A stretch of 42,388 nucleotides of DNA from Gemmatimonadales bacterium (GCA_013813435.1 JACCRS010000103.1:1-42388); one strand, 5' to 3'. Shown: positions 1 to 9,031, counted from the first letter of the stretch. Notes: generated from the sequence alone by a model not told the origin. Translations and numbers: made by a program.

Positions 1-1585
1 CGGTGTTCTCTCGCAGGCAGCGGTCCGGCTCTCGCTCAGCGTCATCCACCCGCACGTAGCCAGCTGCGTTGACTAGCGCCCAGCAATTCTCCCGAGCCAG
101 AGCCGTTTGAACCGAGATCGGATCGGCGATATCCAGTTCAGCGCGGGTGAGAAGGCGATACGCCAGGCCGCGGAGATCGCATCGCAAACCAAAGGCCCGG
201 CCCAGGGTGCCGTTGGCACCGGTGATCAGAAGCGGTCGGGCGGGTGTCGGCGATCGGGGAGCTCTCGGGTTACTGTCCACCAATGAGTGGGAGTAAAGCA
301 AACGCTTACTGCGGTGCCACCAGCCGGGCATGTCGAGGACGGGATGAAGCCCGCGGCGACCGGCGGCGAGCTCGCTCACCAGGTGGGCCAGGGCGGTGGG
401 GCGGGGCTCGGGAGACCGGAGGTCGAAGGCGCCAGGCTCGTAGTTTCCCTCGTCGCGCGTAACCAGGCTGTTCCAATCGAAGGCGCCGAGCAGAGCCCAG
501 GTGGTCACTGCCCTGAGATCTACGCCGTCGGCCTTGAGCTGGACCGCGGCATCCCAAACCTCCAGCAGCCAGCGCAACTGCTCTTCCCGGGTGCAGCCGT
601 TGTGAACTTCGGTTACCGCCAGGGGCAGATGGTAGCGCTCCCACGCCTCGGTCAGCAGTGCGTGGGGCCCCGCAAGGCCCTCGGGGCGGAGCCGCACTGC
701 CTCGACATCGGCATAGGTGTGCCGCCCGTTACCTCCCTGGGTGGAGGGCGGGTACAAAGCCAGACGTTCGTCGAGGAGGCGTTCGCTGGTGAGATAATAG
801 TTGATGCCTACGATGTCGGGCGGGCAGGGATGGTCGGCGAAGAATCGCAGCTCCTCGTCACTCACTCCAGCTTCCCGCTTCAAGTACTCCCACAGAGCGT
901 GATCGGGGCCAACCCGGCCGCACAGGAGATCGAAGGTGAGCCAGCGCCGCTCATTCTCGAACTTTGCCTGGTATGCGAGCAGGCGAGTGCTGAACACTTT
1001 TCCCAGGTCGTCGGTCTGCACCAGTCGGGCATCGGGGTTGGCTTCCCGGATGCGATCCATGGCCAGTACCACGCCTCGGCACTGGTGCAGCAGAGCCCTG
1101 GCAAAGGACCGGGCGTTGCGCTCGTGCGGATACCAGTAACCATACAGCCCACTGAAGCGGGCGGTGGTGAGCGGCTCGTTTACCGGTGTGAAGTGGGTGA
1201 CCCAGGGATATCGCCGCGCTACGGCGCCCGCGAATTCAGCCAGTAGAAGGGGAAACGAAGGATCCAGCAGGTGAGTGTGGCGGGGCCCGCTCCCGTGGTG
1301 CACCAGCCCCACTATGGGTTCTATACCCAGCCTTTGGAGCTGACCCAGCCGCTGGTCCGGCCAGGCCCAGTTGGCCGCGGACAGATCCCCGGGAGCCACC
1401 CTTTCCCACAGGACCGGGTAGCGCAAAGTCCGGATTCCCAGACTGGCGAACCGCTCGAGGTCGCCGGGCCGGTCGGCGTGGCCGGAGCGCTGGACCTGAT
1501 CGTAGTAGCGCTCGCCCACGCGATTGACCGTACACTCGATCCCGCCCCAGACTTCAGGAAGCGCGAGTTCTTTATCCCGAGCCAT
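1..1585 (-). CDS. Family 1-like glycoside hydrolase fused to RmlD-type sugar-nucleotide reductase (partial)
   Basis: The ORF track omits this gene because it runs off the left edge; I translated the minus strand from the ATG at 1585 (528 codons in the window). Residues about 8-430 form a GH1-like TIM barrel: the opening PEVWGGIECTVNRVG, HFTPVNEPL with putative acid/base E137, and PLAVTEVHNG with putative nucleophile E326. After a short linker the protein continues into a Rossmann domain, LLITGANGTLG (about 453-462) and VNAAGYVRVDDAE, typical of dTDP-4-dehydrorhamnose reductase (RmlD). This glycosidase/RmlD fusion is a known architecture, but its substrate is not obvious from sequence. The C-terminal half of the reductase lies outside the window. 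It follows the GH2 gene on the same strand after 168 bases, so the two may be co-transcribed. Confidence 0.88.
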   Translation of the reverse strand, partial: MARDKELALPEVWGGIECTVNRVGERYYDQVQRSGHADRPGDLERFASLGIRTLRYPVLWERVAPGDLSAANWAWPDQRLGQLQRLGIEPIVGLVHHGSGPRHTHLLDPSFPLLLAEFAGAVARRYPWVTHFTPVNEPLTTARFSGLYGYWYPHERNARSFARALLHQCRGVVLAMDRIREANPDARLVQTDDLGKVFSTRLLAYQAKFENERRWLTFDLLCGRVGPDHALWEYLKREAGVSDEELRFFADHPCPPDIVGINYYLTSERLLDERLALYPPSTQGGNGRHTYADVEAVRLRPEGLAGPHALLTEAWERYHLPLAVTEVHNGCTREEQLRWLLEVWDAAVQLKADGVDLRAVTTWALLGAFDWNSLVTRDEGNYEPGAFDLRSPEPRPTALAHLVSELAAGRRGLHPVLDMPGWWHRSKRLLYSHSLVDSNPRAPRSPTPARPLLITGANGTLGRAFGLRCDLRGLAYRLLTRAELDIADPISVQTALARENCWALVNAAGYVRVDDAEREPDRCLRENT

Positions 1586-1753
1586 CTTACAACCGTTCTG
1601 GCAACCGCGGCGTTACCGCCGGGACCGTGCTTCGGGTGGCTGGTTTCCTGTCGCCCCGCGTCCGCCCGCGAGGGATCATGTAACGGAAATAATAAGGGCT
1701 GGGGGGAGGCCGGAGAGGTGATTTCTGACCGTTGGACCCGGCGAGAAAGGAGG

Positions 1754-4624
1754 CTAGGACACCGCTGCGGGAGGCGTGCTGGCTACCGCCCGCTCCGGCT
1801 GCCCGCTCGCCACGCCCGCCAGTCGGGTGATCATGTCGCGCATCATTAGAGTTGCCACCGGGTGAGTACCCAGGTGGTCGCGGAGGCGGTAGGTGCAGAT
1901 CATAACCCGGCCGCGATCGATCGGACGCTCTGCCACCAGTGCCACCAGGTGATGAACCCAGCCGACGAACAATCCGGAGTGCACGTTGGCCGCGAAGTCA
2001 CGCGGGGTTAGACCCACGATAACGGTTTCGGGAGTGAGATCGGCAAAAGCAAAGTCCACCGTCCCGCCGGTAGGAATGCCGCCAAAGATCTTGTCCTGCC
2101 TGATCCAGCTCATGCTGCTGGCCCAGTCTCCCTGCCAGCTCCTGCCCTGCCGCTGTGCGATACTGATGGTCCCCAGATGAGTCTGCTCCGAATCGGGCTC
2201 CTCGGCGAGCCAGAGGACTTTGCCTCCGTTCTGAACGTACCAGCGCAGCTCATCGGTCATGCGCTCCACCACCACCAGGTCGGCTGACTCCTGGGCGGTC
2301 AGCTCGTATCCCATGCCGGCAAGGCGCGCGGCCAGCCTGGGCAGCCCCGGCACCGCGAGCCTCACGTGCCGCTGACCCGACTCCGTCCGGGGAAAGAAGT
2401 ACATCTCGTGATGATTCCGGGTCACCAGCTCGCCGGCGGAGTCTACCAGCCGCATCTCCAGCCGGGCGCGAGCGGCCTGTTCCAGGCGAGGGACCTCGAA
2501 CACCGCTGTTCCCAGATTAGTGAGCTGAGCTCGTTCGGGGGCAAGACCCTCGAACGTGCCGCGGATGTCGGGCCAGAGATCCAGATTCCACTCCAGGCGA
2601 GAGTTCCGCAGGTCGCTGGAGGAAAAGTGGGATAGCGCCAACCTGACCTCGCAGCGCTCGCCTTCCCAGAAGGCGATCCGCTCCCAGTCGGTGGGCACGA
2701 TGGCGTCGGGACTGTTGACCTGGCCGATGACGTCGTAGTACGCCTTGGGGTTCCGGCACATGTCGAGCAGCCCGTTGCTCTCCCAGTGCACGTCGGTAAA
2801 CTCGGTAATTACGTACCCCACGATGCTCGGATGCCGCCGCATCTGTTCGATCTGATACTTGAGCGCGGTGAACTGCATTCGCTGGCTCGCCGCGGCCAGC
2901 TCGGACAGGGTGGGAAAAACCTTGTCCAGATGGAATGCCTTGTAGCGTTGCTCGATCCCGTGCGGGTACACCACGCCATCGCCCCACTCGATCCCGGTCT
3001 CGAACCACCACGGCTCCCGGCCGTAATGAGATTTTAGTTTTGCCACATCGGGCAATCCCCAGTTGCCGAACTCCGACACTACCATGGGCTCGCTTCCCCG
3101 CCGCCGTACTTCGGGGGCGGGCTGGCGGGCCACGGGATTCCACGGATCGCGGATATACTCCCGCCACGACTCGATGTTTTCGTACACGTGCGCGAAAGTC
3201 CACGGCGGTCGGCTGGCGAACGTCTGAACCCAGTCCTTCCATTTCCGGTAATGGTCCGGCATTGCGTAGTAGTTATGAAAATCCTCGATGTCGGTAACCA
3301 CGTGAAAATTGGTAAAGCAGGGCGAGTTTCCCACTACCAGTCGATGGGGGTCGAGCGCCTTCAACTGGTTGTACATGTCGGAGAGCCAGGCGCGGTGACC
3401 GGCGTTCACCGCCAGGTCAACCCCCCAGTTCTCGTTGACGATGGTCCAGATGATGATTGATGGATGGTTCCAGTCCCGCTCGACCATGCCGAACAGAGTC
3501 TCTTTGGCCCTCCGCTTGGCCGCTTCCGTGAGATCCTGCCAGTTGGGAAGCTCGGTCCAGATGAGGAGCCCGGCCCGGTCGGCCGCGTCGTAGTAACGCG
3601 GGTCGGTGATCTTGATGTGGGTCCGGAGCAGGTTGAGGCCCATGTGCTTCGCCTTGGCGAACTGGGCGTCAAGCTCGGCGTCGCTGAACGGAGTGTAGAT
3701 GAGGTCGGGGTAGTAGTCCTGGTCCAGCGCACCGCGAAGATACAGCACCTGCCCGTTGAGCAGCAGATGCCCGGTGGGCGAAGTGTCGATCGTTCGCATC
3801 CCGAAGTGCGTTGATAGGGTATCGAGCGGCTGGGCCCGGTCATCGCTGCCGTCGAGCAGCACGCCTTGCACCTGGTAAAGGTTCGGTGTGGTGGTATCCC
3901 AAAGCATTGGATCCGGAACCGGAACGCTCAGCTCCTCGCTGTCGACCCCAGCCGCAAGAAGCAGCCGGTGCCGGCGTACCTGCCCCCTCGGATCGGTGAT
4001 GTTGAGCCAGAGCCCCATCGGCCGGTCAGTGTGCTGGCTGAGCGAGACCCGCACCTGAGCCTGCTCGCCGGGCACATCGGGCGTAATCCGAAGCCGGGTA
4101 AGGTGGACCGCCGGGCGGCGGTCGAGGCACACGCTCTGCCACATGCCCCCGATTGGCCCGTACCAGCTCTGCTTTCCGTGAGGGATTTCGGCGAAGGTGA
4201 ACTCGGGCAGAAAATCGGCGTCGTTGCCGGGGTCGATGACCCGGACTATCAGCTCGTTGGGACCGTCATTGCGAAGGAATCCGCTCACGTCGAGCTCGAA
4301 CGGCAGGTATCCGCCCTCGTGCTCACCCACCTCATGCCCGTTGAGCCAGACGGTGGCATGGTAGTCAACCGCGCCGAAGTGGAGGACGTGGACGGAAGGA
4401 GGGGAGGAGTCCCTCTTTCCTTCTTTCCCTCCTTCCACCACGAAATGGCGCCGGTACCACGCCAGACCGCTGTAGTCCCGCAGATCGTCGAACTGCGCCT
4501 GCCACGGACCCGGGACCAGAATCGTCCGGGCATCATCCTGGCGGAGGGTACGGTGGGTCAGCTTCTGTTGTGGATCCGGGTAAAACTCCCACGCCCCATC
4601 CAGGCTGGTGCGGTCACGACTCAC
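1754..4624 (-). CDS. Glycoside hydrolase family 2 protein with C-terminal amidotransferase-like domain
   Basis: A 956-residue GH2 enzyme (beta-galactosidase/beta-glucuronidase superfamily). The N-terminal sugar-binding jelly roll (about 5-170) is followed by an Ig-like domain and a TIM barrel. The putative acid/base is E398 in WTIVNENWG and the nucleophile E518 in VVSEFGNWG, so it should be active on a beta-linked sugar. Residues about 750-940 look like a Rossmann/GATase-1-type domain, as seen at the end of some beta-galactosidases. No signal peptide is visible, so a cytoplasmic enzyme is likely. The GTG start at 4624 has GGAG about 6 bases upstream and lies 30 bases after the membrane-protein gene. 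Residues about 64-77 (EGGKEGKRDSSPPS) are encoded by a low-complexity inverted repeat, see separate entry. Exact substrate unknown. Confidence 0.92.
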   Translation of the reverse strand: MSRDRTSLDGAWEFYPDPQQKLTHRTLRQDDARTILVPGPWQAQFDDLRDYSGLAWYRRHFVVEGGKEGKRDSSPPSVHVLHFGAVDYHATVWLNGHEVGEHEGGYLPFELDVSGFLRNDGPNELIVRVIDPGNDADFLPEFTFAEIPHGKQSWYGPIGGMWQSVCLDRRPAVHLTRLRITPDVPGEQAQVRVSLSQHTDRPMGLWLNITDPRGQVRRHRLLLAAGVDSEELSVPVPDPMLWDTTTPNLYQVQGVLLDGSDDRAQPLDTLSTHFGMRTIDTSPTGHLLLNGQVLYLRGALDQDYYPDLIYTPFSDAELDAQFAKAKHMGLNLLRTHIKITDPRYYDAADRAGLLIWTELPNWQDLTEAAKRRAKETLFGMVERDWNHPSIIIWTIVNENWGVDLAVNAGHRAWLSDMYNQLKALDPHRLVVGNSPCFTNFHVVTDIEDFHNYYAMPDHYRKWKDWVQTFASRPPWTFAHVYENIESWREYIRDPWNPVARQPAPEVRRRGSEPMVVSEFGNWGLPDVAKLKSHYGREPWWFETGIEWGDGVVYPHGIEQRYKAFHLDKVFPTLSELAAASQRMQFTALKYQIEQMRRHPSIVGYVITEFTDVHWESNGLLDMCRNPKAYYDVIGQVNSPDAIVPTDWERIAFWEGERCEVRLALSHFSSSDLRNSRLEWNLDLWPDIRGTFEGLAPERAQLTNLGTAVFEVPRLEQAARARLEMRLVDSAGELVTRNHHEMYFFPRTESGQRHVRLAVPGLPRLAARLAGMGYELTAQESADLVVVERMTDELRWYVQNGGKVLWLAEEPDSEQTHLGTISIAQRQGRSWQGDWASSMSWIRQDKIFGGIPTGGTVDFAFADLTPETVIVGLTPRDFAANVHSGLFVGWVHHLVALVAERPIDRGRVMICTYRLRDHLGTHPVATLMMRDMITRLAGVASGQPERAVASTPPAAVS
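4394..4436. repeat. Inverted purine/pyrimidine repeat inserted in the GH2 coding sequence
   Basis: On the plus strand a purine arm (GGAAGGAGGGGAGGAG) is followed by a pyrimidine arm whose reverse complement begins GGAAGGAGGGAAAGAAGG, so the ends form a 10-base perfect inverted repeat. It resembles the intergenic heptamer-arm elements elsewhere in the window but keeps the GH2 frame open, adding a charged, low-complexity loop in the sugar-binding domain. Confidence 0.6.
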
Positions 4625-4654
4625 AGGGTACTCCGGATTGGTGCGGAAGGCGGG

Positions 4655-5083
4655 TCATCGGGGTACGACTCCCGAGCTGCGGACAGCCCGGCGCCGCTCC
4701 AGCCAGCTTGCGGCTGCCGCGCCGATGAACCCGGCAGCGGCCGCGGTGGCCGTTACGAAGGCAACACGATAAGCGAAGATGCGCGGCTCGGTCACATCCT
4801 GGGCTACCGGGCCAGAGCCGATAAGCCATGCCACCAGCGGTCCTACCGTGCCGGCGAGCACTCCCACCACTGCTGCCGCCAGAAGTCCGCCTCCAAAGCT
4901 GGTCCGCCAGGAACAGATGGCTCCCACACTCAGGTAAATCAGGAGCGACACAACGCCCAGCGGAAGGTAGGGGAAGCCCAGTGGTTGACCGGCCAGCTCG
5001 CCCATTGCGTCCAGCGCAACGAGCAGCGCCACCGCGGCGAGGATTACCGGCGTCATCCGTCTTACCTGCCGCCTCTCGATCAT
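4655..5083 (-). CDS. Small integral membrane protein, function unknown
   Basis: A 142-residue hydrophobic protein with about four predicted membrane segments (near residues 11-30, 38-57, 63-86 and 105-125) and a basic C-terminus (ERRRAVRSSG). I do not recognise a family. The ATG at 5083 is preceded by GGAGG-type purines, giving a sound start. It lies 30 bases upstream of the GH2 gene on the same strand and is probably the first gene of a three-gene unit with the two glycosidases; whether it takes part in sugar handling cannot be said. Divergent from the TauE/SafE gene, with a repeat element in between. Confidence 0.75.
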   Translation of the reverse strand: MIERRQVRRMTPVILAAVALLVALDAMGELAGQPLGFPYLPLGVVSLLIYLSVGAICSWRTSFGGGLLAAAVVGVLAGTVGPLVAWLIGSGPVAQDVTEPRIFAYRVAFVTATAAAAGFIGAAAASWLERRRAVRSSGVVPR

Positions 5084-5101
5084 CGTCGCCTCCGGTGTAG
5101 C

Positions 5102-5199
5102 CTATGAGCTATGAGATCTGAGCTATGAGCTGGCATTGCCCCCCGACGCCACAAGCTACAAGCTACACTGTAATAGCCAATAGCTAATAGCTAACAGCC
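5102..5199. repeat. Heptamer tandem-repeat element, locus A
   Basis: The left arm repeats GAGCTAT/GAGATCT heptamers (5102-5130). The right arm repeats CAAGCTA and then TAATAGC/CAATAGC heptamers (5151-5199), in inverted sense relative to the left. It fills most of the 146-base gap between divergent genes. The pattern is the same as at loci B-H, with a different heptamer sequence. Confidence 0.7.
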
Positions 5200-5229
5200 A
5201 CAGCCCCCACCCTCCGGAGGCCGCCGCAT

Positions 5230-5595
5230 ATGGAGCCCCTGTTTCTCGCCATCGGTCTGGCCGCTGGAGTTCTGTCCGGCTTGTTCGGGATAGGTGGGGG
5301 GATCCTGATCATCCCCTCGCTCATCTTCTTCGCGGCCTTCCCCACCAAGCTGGCGCTGGGCACGTCACTCGGCGCGATGCTGCTCCCGGTTGGCCTGTTG
5401 GGCGCGTACGCCTACCACCAGGCCGGCAACCTCAACATCAAGGCCTCGGTGTTCATCTCGCTGGGGCTTTTCCTGGGAGCTTTCGTCGGCGCCAAGCTCG
5501 CCCATGCAATCCCCGGTGCAATCCTTCAGAGGATGTTCGCGGTGTTCATCGTGCTCATGGCCATCCGGCTTTGGGTCGAAGCGGGGAAGAGCTGA
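5230..5595 (+). CDS. Half-size TauE/SafE (TSUP) family membrane transporter
   Basis: A 121-residue membrane protein with the TSUP signature GLFGIGGGILIIPSL near the N-terminus and about four membrane segments. TSUP proteins export sulfite or other sulfonate-type anions and are usually about 250 residues with two related halves; this one is a single half and would need to dimerise. GGAGG, inside the palindrome CCTCCGGAGG, lies 9 bases before the ATG. The stop codon overlaps the next start (TGATG), so the PEBP gene is translationally coupled. The substrate cannot be told from sequence. Confidence 0.85.
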   Translation: MEPLFLAIGLAAGVLSGLFGIGGGILIIPSLIFFAAFPTKLALGTSLGAMLLPVGLLGAYAYHQAGNLNIKASVFISLGLFLGAFVGAKLAHAIPGAILQRMFAVFIVLMAIRLWVEAGKS

Positions 5596-6086
5596 TGGCC
5601 GGACCCGGAGGTGGTGGTGCCCAGATCCAGTTGACATCGGCTGCATTCGTCTACGGCGGCAAGATTCCGATCCGGTTCACCTGCGAGGGGGACGATGTTT
5701 CCCCCCCGCTGCAGTGGAGTGGTGCCCCGACCGATACCCGCAGCCTCGCACTGATTTGCGAAGACCCGGACGCGCCCCGCGGCACCTGGGTCCACTGGGT
5801 GCTCTACAATCTGCCGGCGGAAGCGGTGGAGTTGACCCAGGCGGTGCCCCCCCTGGCGGAGACTCCCTCCGGCGCGCGACACGGACGCAACACCGCTGGC
5901 GACATGGCGTACGCCGGCCCCTGCCCGCCTCCGGGAGAGCCGCACCGCTACTTCTTTCGACTGTACGCCCTCGACATCGCCCTCGGCCTGGCCCCCGGCG
6001 CCAGCCGGGCCGAGTTGGAGCAGGCCATGGATCAGCACATCCTGGCGCAGGGAACACTGATGGGGACGTATCAGCATCGGCCGTGA
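5595..6086 (+). CDS. YbhB/YbcL family Raf kinase inhibitor-like (PEBP) protein
   Basis: A 163-residue phosphatidylethanolamine-binding-protein fold. The diagnostic DPDAPRGTWVHWVLYN (about residues 56-71) and YFFRLYALD are present, and the length matches the bacterial family. I chose the ATG at 5595, overlapping the upstream stop as TGATG, over the track start at 5571, which would begin inside the TauE/SafE gene. Bacterial PEBPs bind anionic small ligands, but their cellular role is poorly known. The TGA stop at 6084 lies at the first base of repeat locus B. Confidence 0.9.
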   Translation: MAGPGGGGAQIQLTSAAFVYGGKIPIRFTCEGDDVSPPLQWSGAPTDTRSLALICEDPDAPRGTWVHWVLYNLPAEAVELTQAVPPLAETPSGARHGRNTAGDMAYAGPCPPPGEPHRYFFRLYALDIALGLAPGASRAELEQAMDQHILAQGTLMGTYQHRP

Positions 6087-6320
6087 GGGAAGAAGCGTGA
6101 GCGGGAAAAGAAAAGCGTAAGCGGGAACTGCTAAAAGCGAGAGCGGGGCAGCGGGGCAGCAGCCACGTGTCATCCTGAGAAAAACGAAGGATCTAGTTCG
6201 AGTACCCAAGGAGATCACATTCGAAGCATGGCTGCGGTCCCCTCCCCTTCGCTGCGCTCAGGGTCAGGGTGACAAGCGGCTTTTTACTGCCCGCTCCCCG
6301 CTGCCCCGCCTAGCTTTCAC
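6082..6320. repeat. Composite repeat element, locus B
   Basis: The left arm (6082-6162) contains GCGTGAGCGGG and GCGTAAGCGGG units and a GCGGGGCA tandem. Next is a core GTCATCCTGAG...CGAAGGATCT (6169-6194), then a second core copy in inverted orientation (about 6244-6273; reverse complement begins GTCACCCTGA). The right arm (6284-6318) is the inverted equivalent of the left (CCCGCTCCCCGCTGCCCCGCC). The element fills the whole PEBP-exonuclease gap, from stop codon to 4 bases before the next ATG. Confidence 0.75.
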
Positions 6321-6321
6321 C

Positions 6322-7338
6322 ATGCTTACGCTCACCAGCAGTGGTCTGTATTGCCAGGCCGGCGACTTCTTCATCGACCCCTGGGAACCGGTAGATCGCG
6401 CCGTCATCACCCACGCCCACGGCGACCATGCCACCTGGGGCTCGCGGGCGTACCTCACCTCCAGGACGGGGCTTGGCGTCCTGCGCGCACGGCTGGAGCC
6501 CGGAGCCTGCATCCAGGCCGCCGAGTACGGCGAGCAGGTCGTGCTCGGCAGCACCACCATCCGCCTTCACCCTGCCGGCCACATCCTGGGCTCCTCCCAG
6601 GTTCGCATCGAGCACGCCGGGGAAATCTGGGTGGTATCCGGCGACTACAAGACCGATCCGGATCCGACCTGCACCCCGTTCGAGCCGGTCCGCTGCCACA
6701 CCTTCGTGACCGAGTCCACCTTCGGTCTGCCGATCTACCGCTGGCCCAGCCAGGAGCAGGTCTTCTCCGAGATCAACTCCTGGTGGCGAGCCAATGCAGC
6801 CGCGGGAAAGACCAGCCTTCTGCTGGGCTACGCCCTGGGGAAGGCCCAGCGTCTGCTGGCTGGACTCGATGCCGGTATCGGCCCGATCCTCACCCACGGC
6901 GCGGTGGAGCGCATGACGTCACTGTATCGCGAGGGCGGCGTCGAGCTCCCGGCTACCCACTACGCGGGGGCAGCCGACAGCCGGGCCGATGCCACCGGCG
7001 CCATAGTCATCGCACCCCCGTATGCCGATGCGTCGATCTGGTCGCGCCGCTTTGGTGACCATTCCACCGGTTTCGCCTCGGGATGGATGATGGTTCGCGG
7101 CGCGAGGCGGCAGCGGTCGCTCGACCGCGGCTTTGCCCTCTCTGATCACGTGGACTGGCCTGGCCTGCTGGCAGCCATCGAGGCCACCGGGGCGGGAGAG
7201 GTATGGGTGACCCACGGCTACACCGGCCCGGTGGTGCGCTGGCTGAAAGAGCGCGGCCTCGACGCTCGGGCAATAGCAACCAGGTTCGAAGGTGAAAGGG
7301 CCGAAGTGACCGAGACTTCAGAAGACCCGCACCTATGA
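6322..7338 (+). CDS. Ligase-associated DNA exonuclease (metallo-beta-lactamase fold)
   Basis: A 338-residue MBL/beta-CASP-type nuclease of the kind encoded next to a bacterial ATP-dependent DNA ligase. The metal site motif ITHAHGDHATWG is at about residues 32-43; HPAGHILGSSQ and a late DHVDW histidine are further family landmarks. It is expected to trim DNA ends for the downstream ligase. Its last codons overlap the ligase start by 4 bases (ATGA), so the two are coupled. There is no clear Shine-Dalgarno: the start follows a pyrimidine-rich arm of repeat locus B. Confidence 0.92.
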   Translation: MLTLTSSGLYCQAGDFFIDPWEPVDRAVITHAHGDHATWGSRAYLTSRTGLGVLRARLEPGACIQAAEYGEQVVLGSTTIRLHPAGHILGSSQVRIEHAGEIWVVSGDYKTDPDPTCTPFEPVRCHTFVTESTFGLPIYRWPSQEQVFSEINSWWRANAAAGKTSLLLGYALGKAQRLLAGLDAGIGPILTHGAVERMTSLYREGGVELPATHYAGAADSRADATGAIVIAPPYADASIWSRRFGDHSTGFASGWMMVRGARRQRSLDRGFALSDHVDWPGLLAAIEATGAGEVWVTHGYTGPVVRWLKERGLDARAIATRFEGERAEVTETSEDPHL

Positions 7339-8942
7339 AAGCCTTCGCTCGCCTCTACACCGCCCTCGATGAGACCACGTCCACCAGCGCAAAGGTTGCG
7401 GCGCTGGTGGCGTACTTCTCGAGCGCTCCGCCTTCCGACGCTGCCTGGGTGGTGCACTTCCTCAGCGGCCGCAGGCCTAAGCGCCTGGTTTCCTCCGGGC
7501 GGCTGCGAGCCTGGGCGGCGCAGGAGGCCGGCATCCCGGACTGGCTCTTCGAGGAGAGCTACCATGCGGTGGGCGATCTGGCCGAGGCGATTACGCTGGT
7601 GCTGCCTGCAACCGGCACTTCCAGCGAGCTGCCGCTCTCGCACTGGGTAGAGGAGCGGCTCCTTCGCCTCCGGGGCGAGGATGACGACGTCCAGCGCGAG
7701 GTGATGATCCAGAGCTGGCGCGAGCTCGACACCCACGAGCGGTTCGTCTGGAACAAGCTGATCACCGGAAGCTTTCGGGTCGGCGCCTCACAGCAGCTCG
7801 TCACCCGTGCCCTGGGGGAGAGGAGCGGCGTTCCCGAAGGGGTGCTCTCCCACCGGCTCATGGGAGCCTGGGAACCAACTCCGGAGTTCTTTCAGCGGCT
7901 CACCGCCGCGGACACCAGCGATGCCGATATCAGCCGGCCTTACCCGTTCTTTCTGGCTCACCCGCTCGAAGCTGATCCGGCCACACTCGGGGAGGCCGAT
8001 GAGTGGATCGTGGAATGGAAGTGGGATGGGATAAGAGCCCAGCTCATCCGGCGAGCGGGCCGCACGTTTCTCTGGTCTCGAGGTGAGGAGCTGCTGGCGG
8101 GGCGATTCCCCGAAATCGAGGAGAGCGGCGCTCTCCTGCCCGACGGAACCGCGATCGACGGCGAGCTTCTGCCCTGGGCCGAGGGCGCTCCGCTGCCGTT
8201 TGCCCAACTCCAGCGGCGGATCGGACGCAAGATCGTGGGCCGGAAGATCCTGGAGGACGTGCCGGTGGTGCTCGTCGCCTACGATCTGCTGGAGGAGTCC
8301 GGCGTAGACCTCCGTACGCTTCCGCTTAGCCAGCGGCGGAACCGTCTGACGGCTCTGCTGCAGTCGCTGGCGCCCGGCCGGCTGATTCTGTCCCCCGCCG
8401 TGCCGTCCCCTGATTGGGAGACGGTCGCGACTGCTCGCGAGGCGGCGCGGGGCCTGGGAGCCGAGGGAGTCATGCTCAAGCGGGTGGCTTCGGCGTATGG
8501 GGTGGGGCGGCGCCGCGGCGACTGGTGGAAGTGGAAGGTAGATCCGCTCACCGTAGACGCGGTGCTCATCTACGCCCAGCCCGGGAGCGGCAAGCGCGCC
8601 GGCCTGTTTACTGACTACACCTTCGGCATCTGGGAGGGAGACCACCTGGTGCCGTTCGCCAAAGCGTATAGCGGTCTCACTGATCAGGAGATCCGGAAGG
8701 TGGACGCCTTCGTCCGCCGCAACACCCTGGAAAAGTTCGGCCCGGTTCGGACGGTGAAACCCGAGCTGGTGTTCGAGCTGGCGTTCGAGGGGATCCAGCG
8801 CTCCAGCCGGCACAAGTCGGGCATCGCGGTGCGGTTTCCCCGCATGGCGCGGTGGAGGACGGACAAGAAGGCAGAGGAGGCCGATACGATTGAGCGAGTG
8901 CGGGAGCTGCTGGACAGCGTGAGCGGGAGAGAAAAAGCGTGA
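7335..8942 (+). CDS. ATP-dependent DNA ligase of the ligase-associated repair cluster
   Basis: A 535-residue ATP-dependent DNA ligase with an N-terminal helical DNA-binding domain (1-200), an adenylation domain with the nucleotidyl-lysine motif EWKWDGIR (K229), further ligase motifs such as GEELLAGRFPEI and AEGVMLKR, and a C-terminal OB-fold (KFGPVRTVKPELVFELAF). It seals nicks using ATP. The partners exonuclease, DEXH helicase and PdeM are all in this window. The C-terminus SGREKA is encoded by the first bases of repeat locus C, so the tail is probably not conserved in relatives. Confidence 0.94.
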   Translation: MKAFARLYTALDETTSTSAKVAALVAYFSSAPPSDAAWVVHFLSGRRPKRLVSSGRLRAWAAQEAGIPDWLFEESYHAVGDLAEAITLVLPATGTSSELPLSHWVEERLLRLRGEDDDVQREVMIQSWRELDTHERFVWNKLITGSFRVGASQQLVTRALGERSGVPEGVLSHRLMGAWEPTPEFFQRLTAADTSDADISRPYPFFLAHPLEADPATLGEADEWIVEWKWDGIRAQLIRRAGRTFLWSRGEELLAGRFPEIEESGALLPDGTAIDGELLPWAEGAPLPFAQLQRRIGRKIVGRKILEDVPVVLVAYDLLEESGVDLRTLPLSQRRNRLTALLQSLAPGRLILSPAVPSPDWETVATAREAARGLGAEGVMLKRVASAYGVGRRRGDWWKWKVDPLTVDAVLIYAQPGSGKRAGLFTDYTFGIWEGDHLVPFAKAYSGLTDQEIRKVDAFVRRNTLEKFGPVRTVKPELVFELAFEGIQRSSRHKSGIAVRFPRMARWRTDKKAEEADTIERVRELLDSVSGREKA

Positions 8943-9010
8943 GCAGTCAGCACTCGCGCGTCATCCCGAGCCTTTCGCCTGCGCTCAGGGCAGCATCCGC
9001 GAAGGGCCCG
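8919..9010. repeat. Repeat element, locus C
   Basis: GCGTGAGCGGGAGAG and GCGTGAGCAGT units start inside the last codons of the ligase gene. They are followed by a core copy (GTCATCCCGAG at 8959 onward) and inverted core-like bases (GCGCTCAGGGCAGC). I see no matching right arm. Confidence 0.55.
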
Positions 9011-9031
9011 AAACTCGAGGTGGAGGCTACC

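Noticed and set aside
287-1246. 319-codon plus-strand ORF
   Set aside because: Antisense shadow of the GH1-like/RmlD gene, whose minus frame encodes clear family motifs.
3866-5107. 413-codon plus-strand ORF
   Set aside because: Antisense to GH2 and the membrane protein; no domain pattern, GC-rich shadow.
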